The notes beneath the pieces were generated by a model. It searched no databases, was not told where the DNA came from, and was given only the letters and a program-made list of their open reading frames with translations. The position numbers and the translations under genes are program-made. From Methylophilus methylotrophus DSM 46235 = ATCC 53528 (GTDB taxonomy: Bacteria > Pseudomonadota > Gammaproteobacteria > Burkholderiales > Methylophilaceae): a DNA stretch of 64,000 nucleotides. This document shows positions 1 through 8,480 of the stretch, one piece after another. Position 1 is the first letter of the stretch. Each line of letters begins with the position of its first letter. The stretch covers positions 945,326 to 1,009,325 of the forward strand of contig NZ_KB905141.1 in assembly GCF_000378225.1 (NCBI RefSeq). The letters are read 5' to 3'.

Positions 1-542
1 GGTCCGGCAGGTAACAACCTGCCATTACCCAGCCCTAATGGTCGTTGTACGACAGCGATTTCGATATCACGCTGCAAAGCATAATGTTGCAGACCATCGT
101 CGCAAATCAATACATTGACCTCAGGATACACCTTTATTAACGCTGACCCGCCTGCCACCCTTGAAGCATCTACCCAAACAGGGCAGCCACTGCGCCTGGC
201 GATTAATACCGGTTCGTCGCCAAACAATTCTGGCCGACTATCTGGCATGACTTCTCCGGTATATTTTCCTCCGTAGCCTCTACTTAAAATACCAGGAGTG
301 TAGCCTACTGCTTTTAATTGCTGAGCCAGGTAAATGACCAGTGGGGTTTTACCAACACCACCTACGGAAAGGTTACCCACAACAATCACGGACACTGGCA
401 AGGCCTGGCTCGAAAGCAGGCCAGCCTTGTAGCTCCAGCGTCTCACTGCTGCCAGCAAGGCAAACAACCAGGACAAAGGGAATAATAGGCTTTGTGCCCA
501 GCCTGTTGTTTGCCACTGTCGTTCAAACCATCGCCGCAACAT
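1..542 (-). CDS. lpxK: Tetraacyldisaccharide 4'-kinase, N-terminal part (cut by window edge)
   Basis: LpxK phosphorylates the 4' position of tetraacyldisaccharide-1-phosphate at the inner membrane to give lipid IVA in lipid A synthesis. Reading from ATG at 540-542, 180 codons are visible before the edge. An N-terminal hydrophobic stretch (about 19-33) is followed by the family's P-loop segment GNLSVGGVGKTP (56-67), then SRGYGG (87-92), GDEP (108-111), CDDGLQH (147-153) and GNGRLLPAG (172-180). These are all LpxK hallmarks. The start codon overlaps the msbA stop by one base (TGATG), so the two are translationally coupled. The C-terminal half lies outside the window. Confidence 0.95.
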   Translation of the reverse strand, partial: MLRRWFERQWQTTGWAQSLLFPLSWLFALLAAVRRWSYKAGLLSSQALPVSVIVVGNLSVGGVGKTPLVIYLAQQLKAVGYTPGILSRGYGGKYTGEVMPDSRPELFGDEPVLIARRSGCPVWVDASRVAGGSALIKVYPEVNVLICDDGLQHYALQRDIEIAVVQRPLGLGNGRLLPAG

Positions 543-2296
543 CAGTCATCTTGAAACTGTTTATGATACAGCCGGCTGTAATAACCATTCTCAGCCAGCA
601 GTGCCTGGTGCGAGCCAGTTTCTATGATCTTGCCGTGGTCCATGACAAAAATCCTATCGGCGTTTTCAACCGTACTCAACCGGTGTGCAATCACAATGGT
701 TGTGCGATCCCGCATGAGGCGGTCCAGTGCCATTTGTACATGCAATTCTGATTCACTATCCAGCGCAGAGGTGGCCTCATCGAGTAACAACACAGGTGCA
801 TTTTTCAAAATGGCGCGTGCAATGGCAATACGCTGGCGCTGACCGCCAGACAAGCGCACACCGCGGTCACCAATCTCACTTTGCAATCCTTGTGGCATTT
901 GCTGGATAAACTCCCAGGCATTCGCCGCCTTGGCAGCCTCAATGACCTCCAACTCACTGGCCTCCCGCAAGGCACCATAGGCAATATTGTTGAAAATGGT
1001 ATCGTTGAACAACACGATATCCTGGCTGACCAACGCAAATTGTGACCTCAAGTTCTCGAGATCGTAATTTTTAACATCAATACCATCTAATATGACTGCA
1101 CCGTGTTGCGACTCATAAAAGCGTGGTAGCAGATTTACCAGCGTCGTTTTACCGCTGCCTGAACGGCCGACCAATGCCACTTTCTCACCCGCTTTAATTT
1201 CGAAGCTCAGTGAAGACAATGCATCTTTTTTTGCTTGAGGATAACGAACAGTGACATTTTCGAAACGAAGATTTCCCTGAACCCTGTCGCTACGATAACT
1301 GCCACGGTTATCTTCGTTTTGCATATCCAGCACATCAAATACACTTTGGGCGGCCGCTAACCCTGTCTGCAGGTCTTCATTGGCCGCAGTGATATGTTTC
1401 ACAGGCGCGATCAGCATCATCAAGGCGCCCACAAATGCTGCAAACTCCCCCACCGTGAACTGGCCCAGTGCATAGAAAACCACCAGACCCAATGCAATCG
1501 CAGATAACACTTCAATCACAAAACTGTTCAAGCCGGAGATTCTGGCAGTTCTTAACTCAAGCTGCCTATTGCGGGAGACAACCTCACCAAAGCGTTGATT
1601 CTCAAAGTTTTGCGCACCGAAAATCTTGACGATACGCTGCGCGGCAATCGCCTCTTCTGCCGTTTTGGTAATCTCACCAACGGCTTGCTGTACTTTTTTG
1701 GCATTTGCACGCAACTTGGGGGTTGTTCGCCCCAAATACATGCCCATTAATGGTGTGACGGCAGCAAACACCAGCGTCAATCGCCAATCAAGATAAAGCA
1801 TGTAGGCTATCAAGCCAATCACCGTCAACACATCACGCAATACATTGAGGGCAGAGCGAGTGACAACATTCGATAAGCGCTCAATATCATAAGTCATTTT
1901 TGAAACTAAATAGCCATTGGAGTTAGCATCAAAAAAGCTAACAGGTAACATCATCAGCTTTGCAAACACCTGCTTGCGCATGGTTTCAACCACCCGTCGA
2001 GCCACAATGCGAAGACTGTAACTTGAGAAAAAACCAGCCATTGCACGCAGAGTCATCAGCCCAAATAACATCAAGGGCAGGATATAAACCTGTTGAGCGG
2101 ACTGTTGTACAAACCCTTCATCAGTGACCTTCTTGATGAGTGCGAGAAAAGCCGTATTACTGAATGAAAGGACAGCTGTTGCAAAAATGGAAAGTGCAAA
2201 GTGCAACTTATACTGCCAAGCATAAGCAAATAGCCGCTTATACAACAGCTTGGGAGCGGTGGTAATGAGAGTGTCAGAATTGTTTTTTCGCGCCAT
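542..2296 (-). CDS. msbA: Lipid A export ABC transporter, ATP-binding/permease protein MsbA
   Basis: This is a half-size ABC exporter (TM domain plus ATPase) that flips lipid A-core across the inner membrane and works as a homodimer. The 584 residues match the usual MsbA length. The N-terminal third has the six-helix ABC exporter fold. Walker A GRSGSGKTT is near residue 375, the signature LSGGQRQR near 484 and Walker B VLLLDEATSALD near 502. A longer reading back to 2359 is open, but the ATG at 2294-2296 is preferred because GAGGAAG sits 5-6 nt upstream of it and the extension would contain a terminator-like hairpin (2325-2346). It is coupled to lpxK downstream, and exbD lies upstream on the same strand. 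Confidence 0.95.
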   Translation of the reverse strand: MARKNNSDTLITTAPKLLYKRLFAYAWQYKLHFALSIFATAVLSFSNTAFLALIKKVTDEGFVQQSAQQVYILPLMLFGLMTLRAMAGFFSSYSLRIVARRVVETMRKQVFAKLMMLPVSFFDANSNGYLVSKMTYDIERLSNVVTRSALNVLRDVLTVIGLIAYMLYLDWRLTLVFAAVTPLMGMYLGRTTPKLRANAKKVQQAVGEITKTAEEAIAAQRIVKIFGAQNFENQRFGEVVSRNRQLELRTARISGLNSFVIEVLSAIALGLVVFYALGQFTVGEFAAFVGALMMLIAPVKHITAANEDLQTGLAAAQSVFDVLDMQNEDNRGSYRSDRVQGNLRFENVTVRYPQAKKDALSSLSFEIKAGEKVALVGRSGSGKTTLVNLLPRFYESQHGAVILDGIDVKNYDLENLRSQFALVSQDIVLFNDTIFNNIAYGALREASELEVIEAAKAANAWEFIQQMPQGLQSEIGDRGVRLSGGQRQRIAIARAILKNAPVLLLDEATSALDSESELHVQMALDRLMRDRTTIVIAHRLSTVENADRIFVMDHGKIIETGSHQALLAENGYYSRLYHKQFQDD

Positions 2297-2324
2297 TGGC
2301 TTCCTCGGCCCAACTGAAACAAAC

Positions 2325-2346
2325 AGCCCGCCAAATGTGGCGGGCT
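2325..2346 (-). terminator. Hairpin between exbD and msbA
   Basis: A 7-8 bp GC-rich stem (GCCCGCC/GGCGGGC) has a 6-nt loop and, in the minus direction, is followed by GTTTGTTTC. It could be a partial terminator that reduces read-through from exbBD into msbA-lpxK. The T-run is interrupted, so it is weak. Confidence 0.5.
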
Positions 2347-2383
2347 TGGTAAGGCTCAATGCAGCCTGATTTTAAACAATGCA

Positions 2384-2812
2384 TTAGCGGGAATTCACCT
2401 GCGTTGCAAAAGTGATATGTGTGTAATTCGCCATGCGTGCAGCTTCCATGATATTGACGACCGATTGGTGTGTGGCTTTGGCATCGGCATTGATAATAAT
2501 GGTTGGCTCCTTGCCAGTTGGGCCTTCTGCACCGGCTTGTGTCAGTGCCGCTGACAAATCAGCAACCACCGCCCCATTCGCCTCTTTACCGTTAACAAGG
2601 TAACGGCCACTGGCGTCCACCTCTACTGTAATCGTCAGCGGTTTTTCTTGTGGCGCATTGGCATCTGCAGTCGGCAGATTGATCTGCAACTCGCTGGTCC
2701 GTGAAAAAGTCGCACTGACGATAAGAAAAATAATAATCACCAGCAACACGTCAATCAACGGGATAAAGTTGATTTCCAGTTCCTCGTCGTGGCTACCACG
2801 TTTAAAATTCAT
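2384..2812 (-). CDS. exbD: ExbD/TolR-family biopolymer transport protein
   Basis: This small inner-membrane protein is the energising partner of ExbB/TolQ and couples the proton gradient to an outer-membrane process. The 142 residues have a cytoplasmic N-terminus, one membrane segment (about 20-38) carrying the family's essential aspartate in FIPLIDVLLV, and a periplasmic domain. The start is ATG at 2810-2812 with GGATATAAAGG upstream. It follows exbB by 37 nt. No tonB lies nearby. In betaproteobacteria this pair often sits beside msbA-lpxK, which suggests an envelope role, but the specific partner cannot be read from the sequence. Confidence 0.9.
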   Translation of the reverse strand: MNFKRGSHDEELEINFIPLIDVLLVIIIFLIVSATFSRTSELQINLPTADANAPQEKPLTITVEVDASGRYLVNGKEANGAVVADLSAALTQAGAEGPTGKEPTIIINADAKATHQSVVNIMEAARMANYTHITFATQVNSR

Positions 2813-2849
2813 GAGACTGCCTTTATATCCTGTCGCAAATAATGATTAC

Positions 2850-3455
2850 TTATCCGCGGTCGCCGTGAATGATTTCTACCAGCTTGATGGCTTGTTGCTC
2901 CATGTCTACCAGAAAACCGTCCACCTTACTTTTGAAATAACGGTAGGCAATCATTGAGGGCACTGCAACCACAATACCAGCCGCCGTGTTGTAGAGGGCC
3001 ACCGAGATGCCGCGGGCAAATTGCGCAACATCATGGCCACTGTTGGTGAAAGAACCAAACAGTTCCACCATACCGATCACGGTACCCAGCAAACCCAACA
3101 ACGGTGAAACAGTTGCAATCGTACCCAATGTAGGCAGATATTGCTCCAGTTTGTGTGCCACGGCACGGCCGGTTTCTTCAATCGCCTCCTTGGTCACCTC
3201 ACGAGAGTTGTTCATGTTAGTCAGGGCACTGGCAAATACCTTACCCAGTAAAGAATGCGCCTCAAGACGACTCAAGGTTTCACGGGTCACACCGCCTTGC
3301 TTTAACCAGTTTTGCACTTCTGGCAGCAGTTGCTCAGGCGTCACCACTGAGGCTCTCAATGCCCAGAACCGTTCAACAATAATCGCCAAAGAAATCACGG
3401 AGGCAATAATCAGAGGCCAGATAGGCCAGCCGGCCGCTAAAATAATTTCCCACAC
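2850..3455 (-). CDS. exbB: MotA/TolQ/ExbB proton channel family protein
   Basis: This inner-membrane proton-channel subunit forms a complex with the ExbD product encoded just downstream. The 201 residues have three predicted membrane segments: about 7-28, and two in the conserved C-terminal MotA_ExbB domain near 105-130 and 145-170, where GTIATVSPLLGLLGTVIGM is typical. The start is a GTG at 3453-3455 with GGAG 8 nt upstream, and no better ATG is present. It is the first gene of exbB-exbD-msbA-lpxK. It may equally be called TolQ-like, since no tol or tonB neighbours are present to decide. Confidence 0.9.
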   Translation of the reverse strand: MWEIILAAGWPIWPLIIASVISLAIIVERFWALRASVVTPEQLLPEVQNWLKQGGVTRETLSRLEAHSLLGKVFASALTNMNNSREVTKEAIEETGRAVAHKLEQYLPTLGTIATVSPLLGLLGTVIGMVELFGSFTNSGHDVAQFARGISVALYNTAAGIVVAVPSMIAYRYFKSKVDGFLVDMEQQAIKLVEIIHGDRG

Positions 3456-3556
3456 AGCAAATACTCCAGTTGTTTTTTAAACTTCCGCTACTTTAGCGTT
3501 AACCAGCCCTTAGGGCAAGTTTTGCGCGGTATCCGTCAGGTTACAATTGCCATTGT

Positions 3557-5998
3557 TTACTGCTCCCAATAATGTGGCTCAATCGCCCGCCAGCGAGCAA
3601 CATGTGGTCGCTGGCCCTGCGTATAATCCAGCAGGACGGCACCATCCTTGTCCGAACGCAACACCTCGCTGCCCAGCGCTTCGTAACGCGCCATCACTGC
3701 TGGCTTGGGATGGCCAAATCGGTTCAGGTAACCCACCGTTGCAATCGCGATGTCAGGTTGCACGGCTTGGACAAATGCCAGACTGGATGAGGTTTTACTG
3801 CCGTGATGCGGCATAGTCATCACATCCGAGGCCAGGCCGGCAACTGAAGATGCCAGCAAGGCCTGCTCAGCAAGCTGCTCGATATCGCCAGTCAGCAACA
3901 GGCTGCCATGAGCCGATACGATCTGAATCACACAGCTTTTGTCATTATCCTTGATGCCTGCCGGTAATGACTGGCCTGGGTAAATGACGCGAAAAGTCAC
4001 GCCGTCCCATCCCCACACTTGGCCAGCCTGACAGGCCTGGCGCCGAACGGCAGCTGCATTCGGTAAAGACTGTAATTGCCCAAAAAATTTAGCCTCCGCT
4101 GTTAATGAACTCAGTATCTTGCCGGTAGTCACGCCAGCCAGCACTGAGGCCATACCCCCGACATGATCATTATCATCATGGGAGATCACGACAATATCCA
4201 GCTTCTTTAACCCCAAATGCCGCAAATAAGGCAAGACAATACGCTGGCCGGCATCGCTTTGTTCATGGTATACAGGCCCAGCATCATACAACATGGCATG
4301 TTGCGCTGTTTGCACCAGTACACTTAAACCCTGCCCAACATCAATGACGGTCACCCGCATCTGCCCCGGTTGCAAGTCGGGCAACCTGGATACACACAAT
4401 GGCAGCCACAACAGCAAACCAGCCCAACGCAACGGCCAGCCGCGGGGCATCAGCCATACCAGTGTTCCCAGCAAGGCAATCAACCATGCCCATAGAGGTG
4501 GCGTTGCCAAATAGCTGACAGCCCATGGCCATTGACGCAACCACTGCAAGGCATGTGCACAGGCTTCCCATATTCCCGCCGCCAGCTGTAACAGTAAGTC
4601 AACAGGCAACAAGGCACCCGCAATGGCCAAGGGCACCACTGCCAGGCTGACCATGGGAATCGCCAATGCATTTGCCAACGGTGAAACCAATGACAATTGA
4701 TTGAAAAACATGATGACCACTGGCACAAAAGCCAGGGTCACTGCCCATTGGGTATGCATGGCATTTTGCCATCCAGGGGCTGCCTGCAAACGGCCACCCA
4801 TGGCAAATGCCAGGATCGCCACGGCCCCAAATGACAACCAGAAGCCTGGGGCCAGTACCGCCCAGGGATCAAGCAGTAAGACTATCCACATGGCAACACT
4901 CAGTATCCATGAAAATGGGAAACGCTGCTTGAGACTCAACATCGCCAAGACCGTCAGCAACATATAAAGCGTACGCTGGGTGGGAATGGAAAAACCAGCC
5001 AATGCAGAGTAGGCAATTGCAACCATTGCCCCACCTGCACTGGCAGCCAGGGTGGAGGGCAAATATAAAGCCAGACGTGGTCGCAGACGCCATAGCCAGC
5101 CTGTACATAAATAGCCCAATGAAGCCAGCATAGTGATGTGCAAGCCAGATATCGAGACCAGGTGGTTGATGCCGGTATCTACAAACAACTGCCAGTCTGG
5201 AGGCGCAATCTGGCTGTCATCACCGATAACTAATGCGCGCAGTACTGCGCTGGATGGCGTGGTGCCCAATACATGTTGAATACGCTCACCCACCTGAGAT
5301 CGCCAGTGTGCAATGAGTGCGGCCGGCTGCCAGGCCAGTGAGCTTATTCTTTGCATGGGGGCTTTGCTGACAATAGAGCCACTTGCCCCGATCTTATTCG
5401 CCAGGCACCAGGCCGCATAATCGAACCCGTGTGGATTACGTGTCGCGTGCGGTCGCTTAAGTTTGACACTAAATTGCCAGCGCTCTCCAGCCTGCAATCG
5501 TGGCTGCGCTGAAGACTTTGCTTCAGACTCACCTTGAACTGCTTTATCTTGAGAGTGTTTTCCATGATAAGCCTGCTCATAAAGATGAAGCCGCACTCTC
5601 GCAGGGATCGGACACACTGGATTAAAACTGCGCTCAATCGCGAAATCCACATGCTGTCCGCGCGCATCGCGCTCAGGCACACTGACGATCACGCCTTGTA
5701 CAGAAATCACCTGCTGCTCACAAGCGGCGGGCAAAGCTTCTTGCAACCGCCACCAGGCTCTGGCCTGCGCCCAGGCAAACCCCAAGGCCGCAATCAACAC
5801 GATTATCCAAGCCTTGCGTAACAGGGCGTGGTAGCGGTGAGATAAAGAAAAACCAGCTATGGTGCCGATGTGTCTCAACAAGCCAAGCAGCGCCAGGGCA
5901 GCAAACCAGGCTGCCCAAATTGTCAGTGACCATAGACGTGGTTGTTGCTGAAACAGCCAAACCCCAAACAGTAATCCGACTGTGGCGCCCGGCAGCAT
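3557..5998 (-). CDS. comEC: DNA internalization competence protein ComEC/Rec2
   Basis: This is an inner-membrane channel protein for uptake of single-stranded DNA during natural transformation. The 813 residues show the full three-part architecture: an N-terminal DUF4131 region with membrane helices, the central polytopic Competence domain (about 235-500, containing LVSISGLHI), and a C-terminal metallo-beta-lactamase-like domain with HDDNDHVGG near 606 and HHGSKTSSS near 729. It starts 7 nt after the lolD stop, so it seems to be the last gene of lolC-lolD-comEC. No other competence genes are in the window, so competence itself cannot be claimed. Confidence 0.93.
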   Translation of the reverse strand: MLPGATVGLLFGVWLFQQQPRLWSLTIWAAWFAALALLGLLRHIGTIAGFSLSHRYHALLRKAWIIVLIAALGFAWAQARAWWRLQEALPAACEQQVISVQGVIVSVPERDARGQHVDFAIERSFNPVCPIPARVRLHLYEQAYHGKHSQDKAVQGESEAKSSAQPRLQAGERWQFSVKLKRPHATRNPHGFDYAAWCLANKIGASGSIVSKAPMQRISSLAWQPAALIAHWRSQVGERIQHVLGTTPSSAVLRALVIGDDSQIAPPDWQLFVDTGINHLVSISGLHITMLASLGYLCTGWLWRLRPRLALYLPSTLAASAGGAMVAIAYSALAGFSIPTQRTLYMLLTVLAMLSLKQRFPFSWILSVAMWIVLLLDPWAVLAPGFWLSFGAVAILAFAMGGRLQAAPGWQNAMHTQWAVTLAFVPVVIMFFNQLSLVSPLANALAIPMVSLAVVPLAIAGALLPVDLLLQLAAGIWEACAHALQWLRQWPWAVSYLATPPLWAWLIALLGTLVWLMPRGWPLRWAGLLLWLPLCVSRLPDLQPGQMRVTVIDVGQGLSVLVQTAQHAMLYDAGPVYHEQSDAGQRIVLPYLRHLGLKKLDIVVISHDDNDHVGGMASVLAGVTTGKILSSLTAEAKFFGQLQSLPNAAAVRRQACQAGQVWGWDGVTFRVIYPGQSLPAGIKDNDKSCVIQIVSAHGSLLLTGDIEQLAEQALLASSVAGLASDVMTMPHHGSKTSSSLAFVQAVQPDIAIATVGYLNRFGHPKPAVMARYEALGSEVLRSDKDGAVLLDYTQGQRPHVARWRAIEPHYWEQ

Positions 5999-6005
5999 AG
6001 ATTAT

Positions 6006-6713
6006 TTAACCGGCGAGTTGCCCCTGCGTTGTGGTGGACTCTATGGCCTGCAAGCTGCCATCTTTTAAGTGATACTGTCTATGCATGCGAGCAGCCAGTG
6101 ACAAGTCATGCGTGACCACCACCAATGCCGTGGCATGCTGGGACTGAATATTCAACAACAGCTCAAACACCTGCTCTGCCGTTTGCCGGTCCAAGTTACC
6201 GGTAGGCTCGTCTGCCAGCACACAGCGTGGCTGGGTCACCAAAGCTCGTGCCAAGGCTGCGCGTTGCCGTTCGCCGCCAGAGAGTTCACCCGGCGTATGC
6301 TCCAGTCGATGCGACAGGCCTACTTGCGACAAATAATGTTCAGCTTGCGCCAGCGCTTCACTACGAGGCATACGGCGTATCAATAAAGGCATGGCCACAT
6401 TTTCCAGTGCGCTAAACTCGGGCAGCAAATGGTGAAACTGGTAAACAAAACCCAAATACTGGTTGCGCATCGCACTCTTGTCCCGCTCAGACATGCTAGC
6501 CAGTGGTTTACCCAGCCACTGCACTTCGCCTCGGGTAGGCGCATCCAGCCCCCCCAGCAAGTGGAGTAAAGTACTTTTCCCACTGCCAGAAGCCCCGACA
6601 ATCGCCACATGCTCGCCCGCCGCCAACTGCAAATCTACAGCTGTTAACACCGAGGTATCCAAACCCTCATAGGTTTTTGCCAGGCCCTGGCATTGCAATA
6701 TCCAATCACTCAT
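6006..6713 (-). CDS. lolD: Lipoprotein-releasing system ATP-binding protein LolD
   Basis: This is the ATPase of the LolCDE complex, which releases outer-membrane lipoproteins from the inner membrane to LolA. The 235 residues include Walker [10 protein letters not shown] (about 40-48), the LolD-type Q-loop region, signature LSGGERQR (about 144) and Walker [12 protein letters not shown] (about 165). The start ATG lies 8 nt inside the end of lolC, as expected for coupled subunits. The MacB-type ATPases are the nearest alternative, but the partner permease is clearly LolC/E. Confidence 0.95.
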   Translation of the reverse strand: MSDWILQCQGLAKTYEGLDTSVLTAVDLQLAAGEHVAIVGASGSGKSTLLHLLGGLDAPTRGEVQWLGKPLASMSERDKSAMRNQYLGFVYQFHHLLPEFSALENVAMPLLIRRMPRSEALAQAEHYLSQVGLSHRLEHTPGELSGGERQRAALARALVTQPRCVLADEPTGNLDRQTAEQVFELLLNIQSQHATALVVVTHDLSLAARMHRQYHLKDGSLQAIESTTTQGQLAG

Positions 6714-8010
6714 AACGCAAGGCCTCCGCGGGATTCATGCTGGCTGCGCGTGCACTTGGGTACAAAGTAGCCACCAAGCTTAATAAAATAGACAAACCCA
6801 CAATCGCCGTCACATCTGACCACATGAGTTTGGAAGGTAAATCGCTGATGTAATAAACATCTTTGGATAAAAACTGTACATTAAAGGTGCGCTCTATCCA
6901 CGGCACCACGGTTTCTATGTTCAAAGCCAGGATCACACCTAACACCGCGCCGGAAACGGTGCCTATGATGCCTATCATGGCGCCCTGTACCACAAACATT
7001 TTGCGGATCGCCTGCGGCGTCGCGCCCATGGTGCGTAAAATGGCAATATCCGCACGCTTGTCCGTCACCGCCATCACCAGCGTAGACACAATATTGAAAG
7101 CCGCCACGGCTACAATCAGCGCCAGGATAATAAACATCACGCGTTTTTCAAGCTGAATTGCCTTAAAGAAATTGGCATGTTGCTGGGTCCAGTCGGTAAT
7201 GTAATAGTTAGGCCCTAATGCCTCTATCAACTCACGGCTCACGCGGTCCGCCATAAACAGGTCTGCCAGTTTCAGCCGTAGACCGGACACCTGGTTACCC
7301 AGGCGATAGAGTTTGGCGGCATCATCGAGATGGATCAGTGCCAGCCCGGCATCGTATTCATACATGCCAACCTGGAAAATACCCGCCACGGTAAATTGCT
7401 TGATGCGCGGCACCAGTCCGGCGGGGGTCACTTGCCCTTGCGGAGCCATGAGTACGACTTTCTCGCCAAGGTGCACGCCGAGTGCCATAGCCAGGTCTGA
7501 TCCCAGCACGATATTGAACTGCCCGGACTGCAAATCCTTCAGCTGGCCCAGTTTCATCTGGCTGGAAAGCTCAGAGACCTTGCCCTCCTCACCAGGTAAT
7601 ACCCCCCGGATCAGCACGCCTTGTACAGCTTGGTCATGCGTCAACATGCCTTGCGCCATGATGTATGGTGCCACTCCTTCAATCGGGCTGGAAACTGCCT
7701 TGGATGGAATCGACTCAATCTGCTGTTGCAAGCCTTGCCAGTCAGCAAGCCCCATATCAAAACTGCGCACTTCGATATGTGAGGCCACGCCCAGAATACG
7801 TTTACGCAACTCATCCTGAAAACCATTCATGACCGAGAGGACGACAATCAATGCCATCACACCCAGCGCAATGCCTACCATGCTGGTCAGTGAAATAAAC
7901 GAAATAAAATGGTTGTTGCGCTTAGCGCGTGTATAGCGCCAGCCTATCCAGCATTCATACGGTAAACGTTGCACCAGCGATTTAGCCAACGCAGAAAGAG
8001 TATTTTTCAT
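6706..8010 (-). CDS. lolC: Lipoprotein-releasing ABC transporter permease LolC/LolE
   Basis: This is the permease of the lipoprotein-releasing complex. The 434 residues have the family's N-terminal sequence [20 protein letters not shown], a first membrane helix (about 40-65), a large periplasmic MacB-PCD domain, and three C-terminal helices (about 285-310, 335-360, 395-420) in the FtsX fold. Only one permease gene is present beside lolD, as is common outside the enterobacteria where LolC and LolE are separate. The single protein (LolF-like) may therefore do both jobs as a homodimer. The ribosome-binding site before the ATG is weak. Confidence 0.93.
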   Translation of the reverse strand: MKNTLSALAKSLVQRLPYECWIGWRYTRAKRNNHFISFISLTSMVGIALGVMALIVVLSVMNGFQDELRKRILGVASHIEVRSFDMGLADWQGLQQQIESIPSKAVSSPIEGVAPYIMAQGMLTHDQAVQGVLIRGVLPGEEGKVSELSSQMKLGQLKDLQSGQFNIVLGSDLAMALGVHLGEKVVLMAPQGQVTPAGLVPRIKQFTVAGIFQVGMYEYDAGLALIHLDDAAKLYRLGNQVSGLRLKLADLFMADRVSRELIEALGPNYYITDWTQQHANFFKAIQLEKRVMFIILALIVAVAAFNIVSTLVMAVTDKRADIAILRTMGATPQAIRKMFVVQGAMIGIIGTVSGAVLGVILALNIETVVPWIERTFNVQFLSKDVYYISDLPSKLMWSDVTAIVGLSILLSLVATLYPSARAASMNPAEALRYE

Positions 8011-8201
8011 GCCGGAATCTTAACAGCTTTTAATATGAATGCGGAACCGGACCTGGGTAAATCACTTCAACAATTCCTGGTTGTCAGCCTAATCTGACCC
8101 AAAGTTAGTCCAATGGCCGACTGAATCCCCCGCCATTTCTCTTTATGATGCAACACAAGGTCAGTGACCTGATTACTTAAATCAATTGAGGAGAACTCGA
8201 C

Positions 8202-8405
8202 ATGAATAAAGACATCTTCGAAGGTAACTGGAAACAACTCAAAGGAAAAGTCCAGGAGCAATGGGGCAAGTTAACCAACGATGATCTGGATGTGATCGAA
8301 GGCAAACGAGACCAGGTTGCCGGTAAAATCCAGGAGCGCTATGGCATCACTAAAGATGAAGCCGAAAAACAAATCGACGCCTGGGAAAGCAAACACAGAC
8401 ACTAA
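8202..8405 (+). CDS. CsbD-family stress response protein (YjbJ-like)
   Basis: This small hydrophilic protein of 67 residues belongs to the CsbD/UPF0337 family. The signature is [19 protein letters not shown] near the N-terminus, followed by [15 protein letters not shown] and a charged helical tail. Members are abundant general-stress proteins in many bacteria, with an unknown molecular role. GAGGAG lies 8 nt before the ATG. It is a single-gene unit, transcribed opposite to its neighbours and closed by a strong bidirectional terminator. Confidence 0.93.
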   Translation: MNKDIFEGNWKQLKGKVQEQWGKLTNDDLDVIEGKRDQVAGKIQERYGITKDEAEKQIDAWESKHRH

Positions 8406-8420
8406 TTTTGCTCTGTGAAT

Positions 8421-8452
8421 AAAAAAAGGACAAGCGCGGCTTGTCCTTTTTT
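8421..8452. terminator. Bidirectional rho-independent terminator
   Basis: An 8-bp stem (GGACAAGC/GCTTGTCC) with a 3-nt loop has an A-tract on the left and a T-tract on the right. It serves the csbD-like gene on the plus strand and the convergent ppc gene on the minus strand. Confidence 0.92.
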
Positions 8453-8480
8453 AATGAGCCTTAATAGAAAGGCATACGCA

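Noticed and set aside
2297-2359. Longer N-terminus for MsbA
   Set aside because: It contains the hairpin at 2325-2346 and is not MsbA-like. The ATG at 2296 has a good ribosome-binding site.
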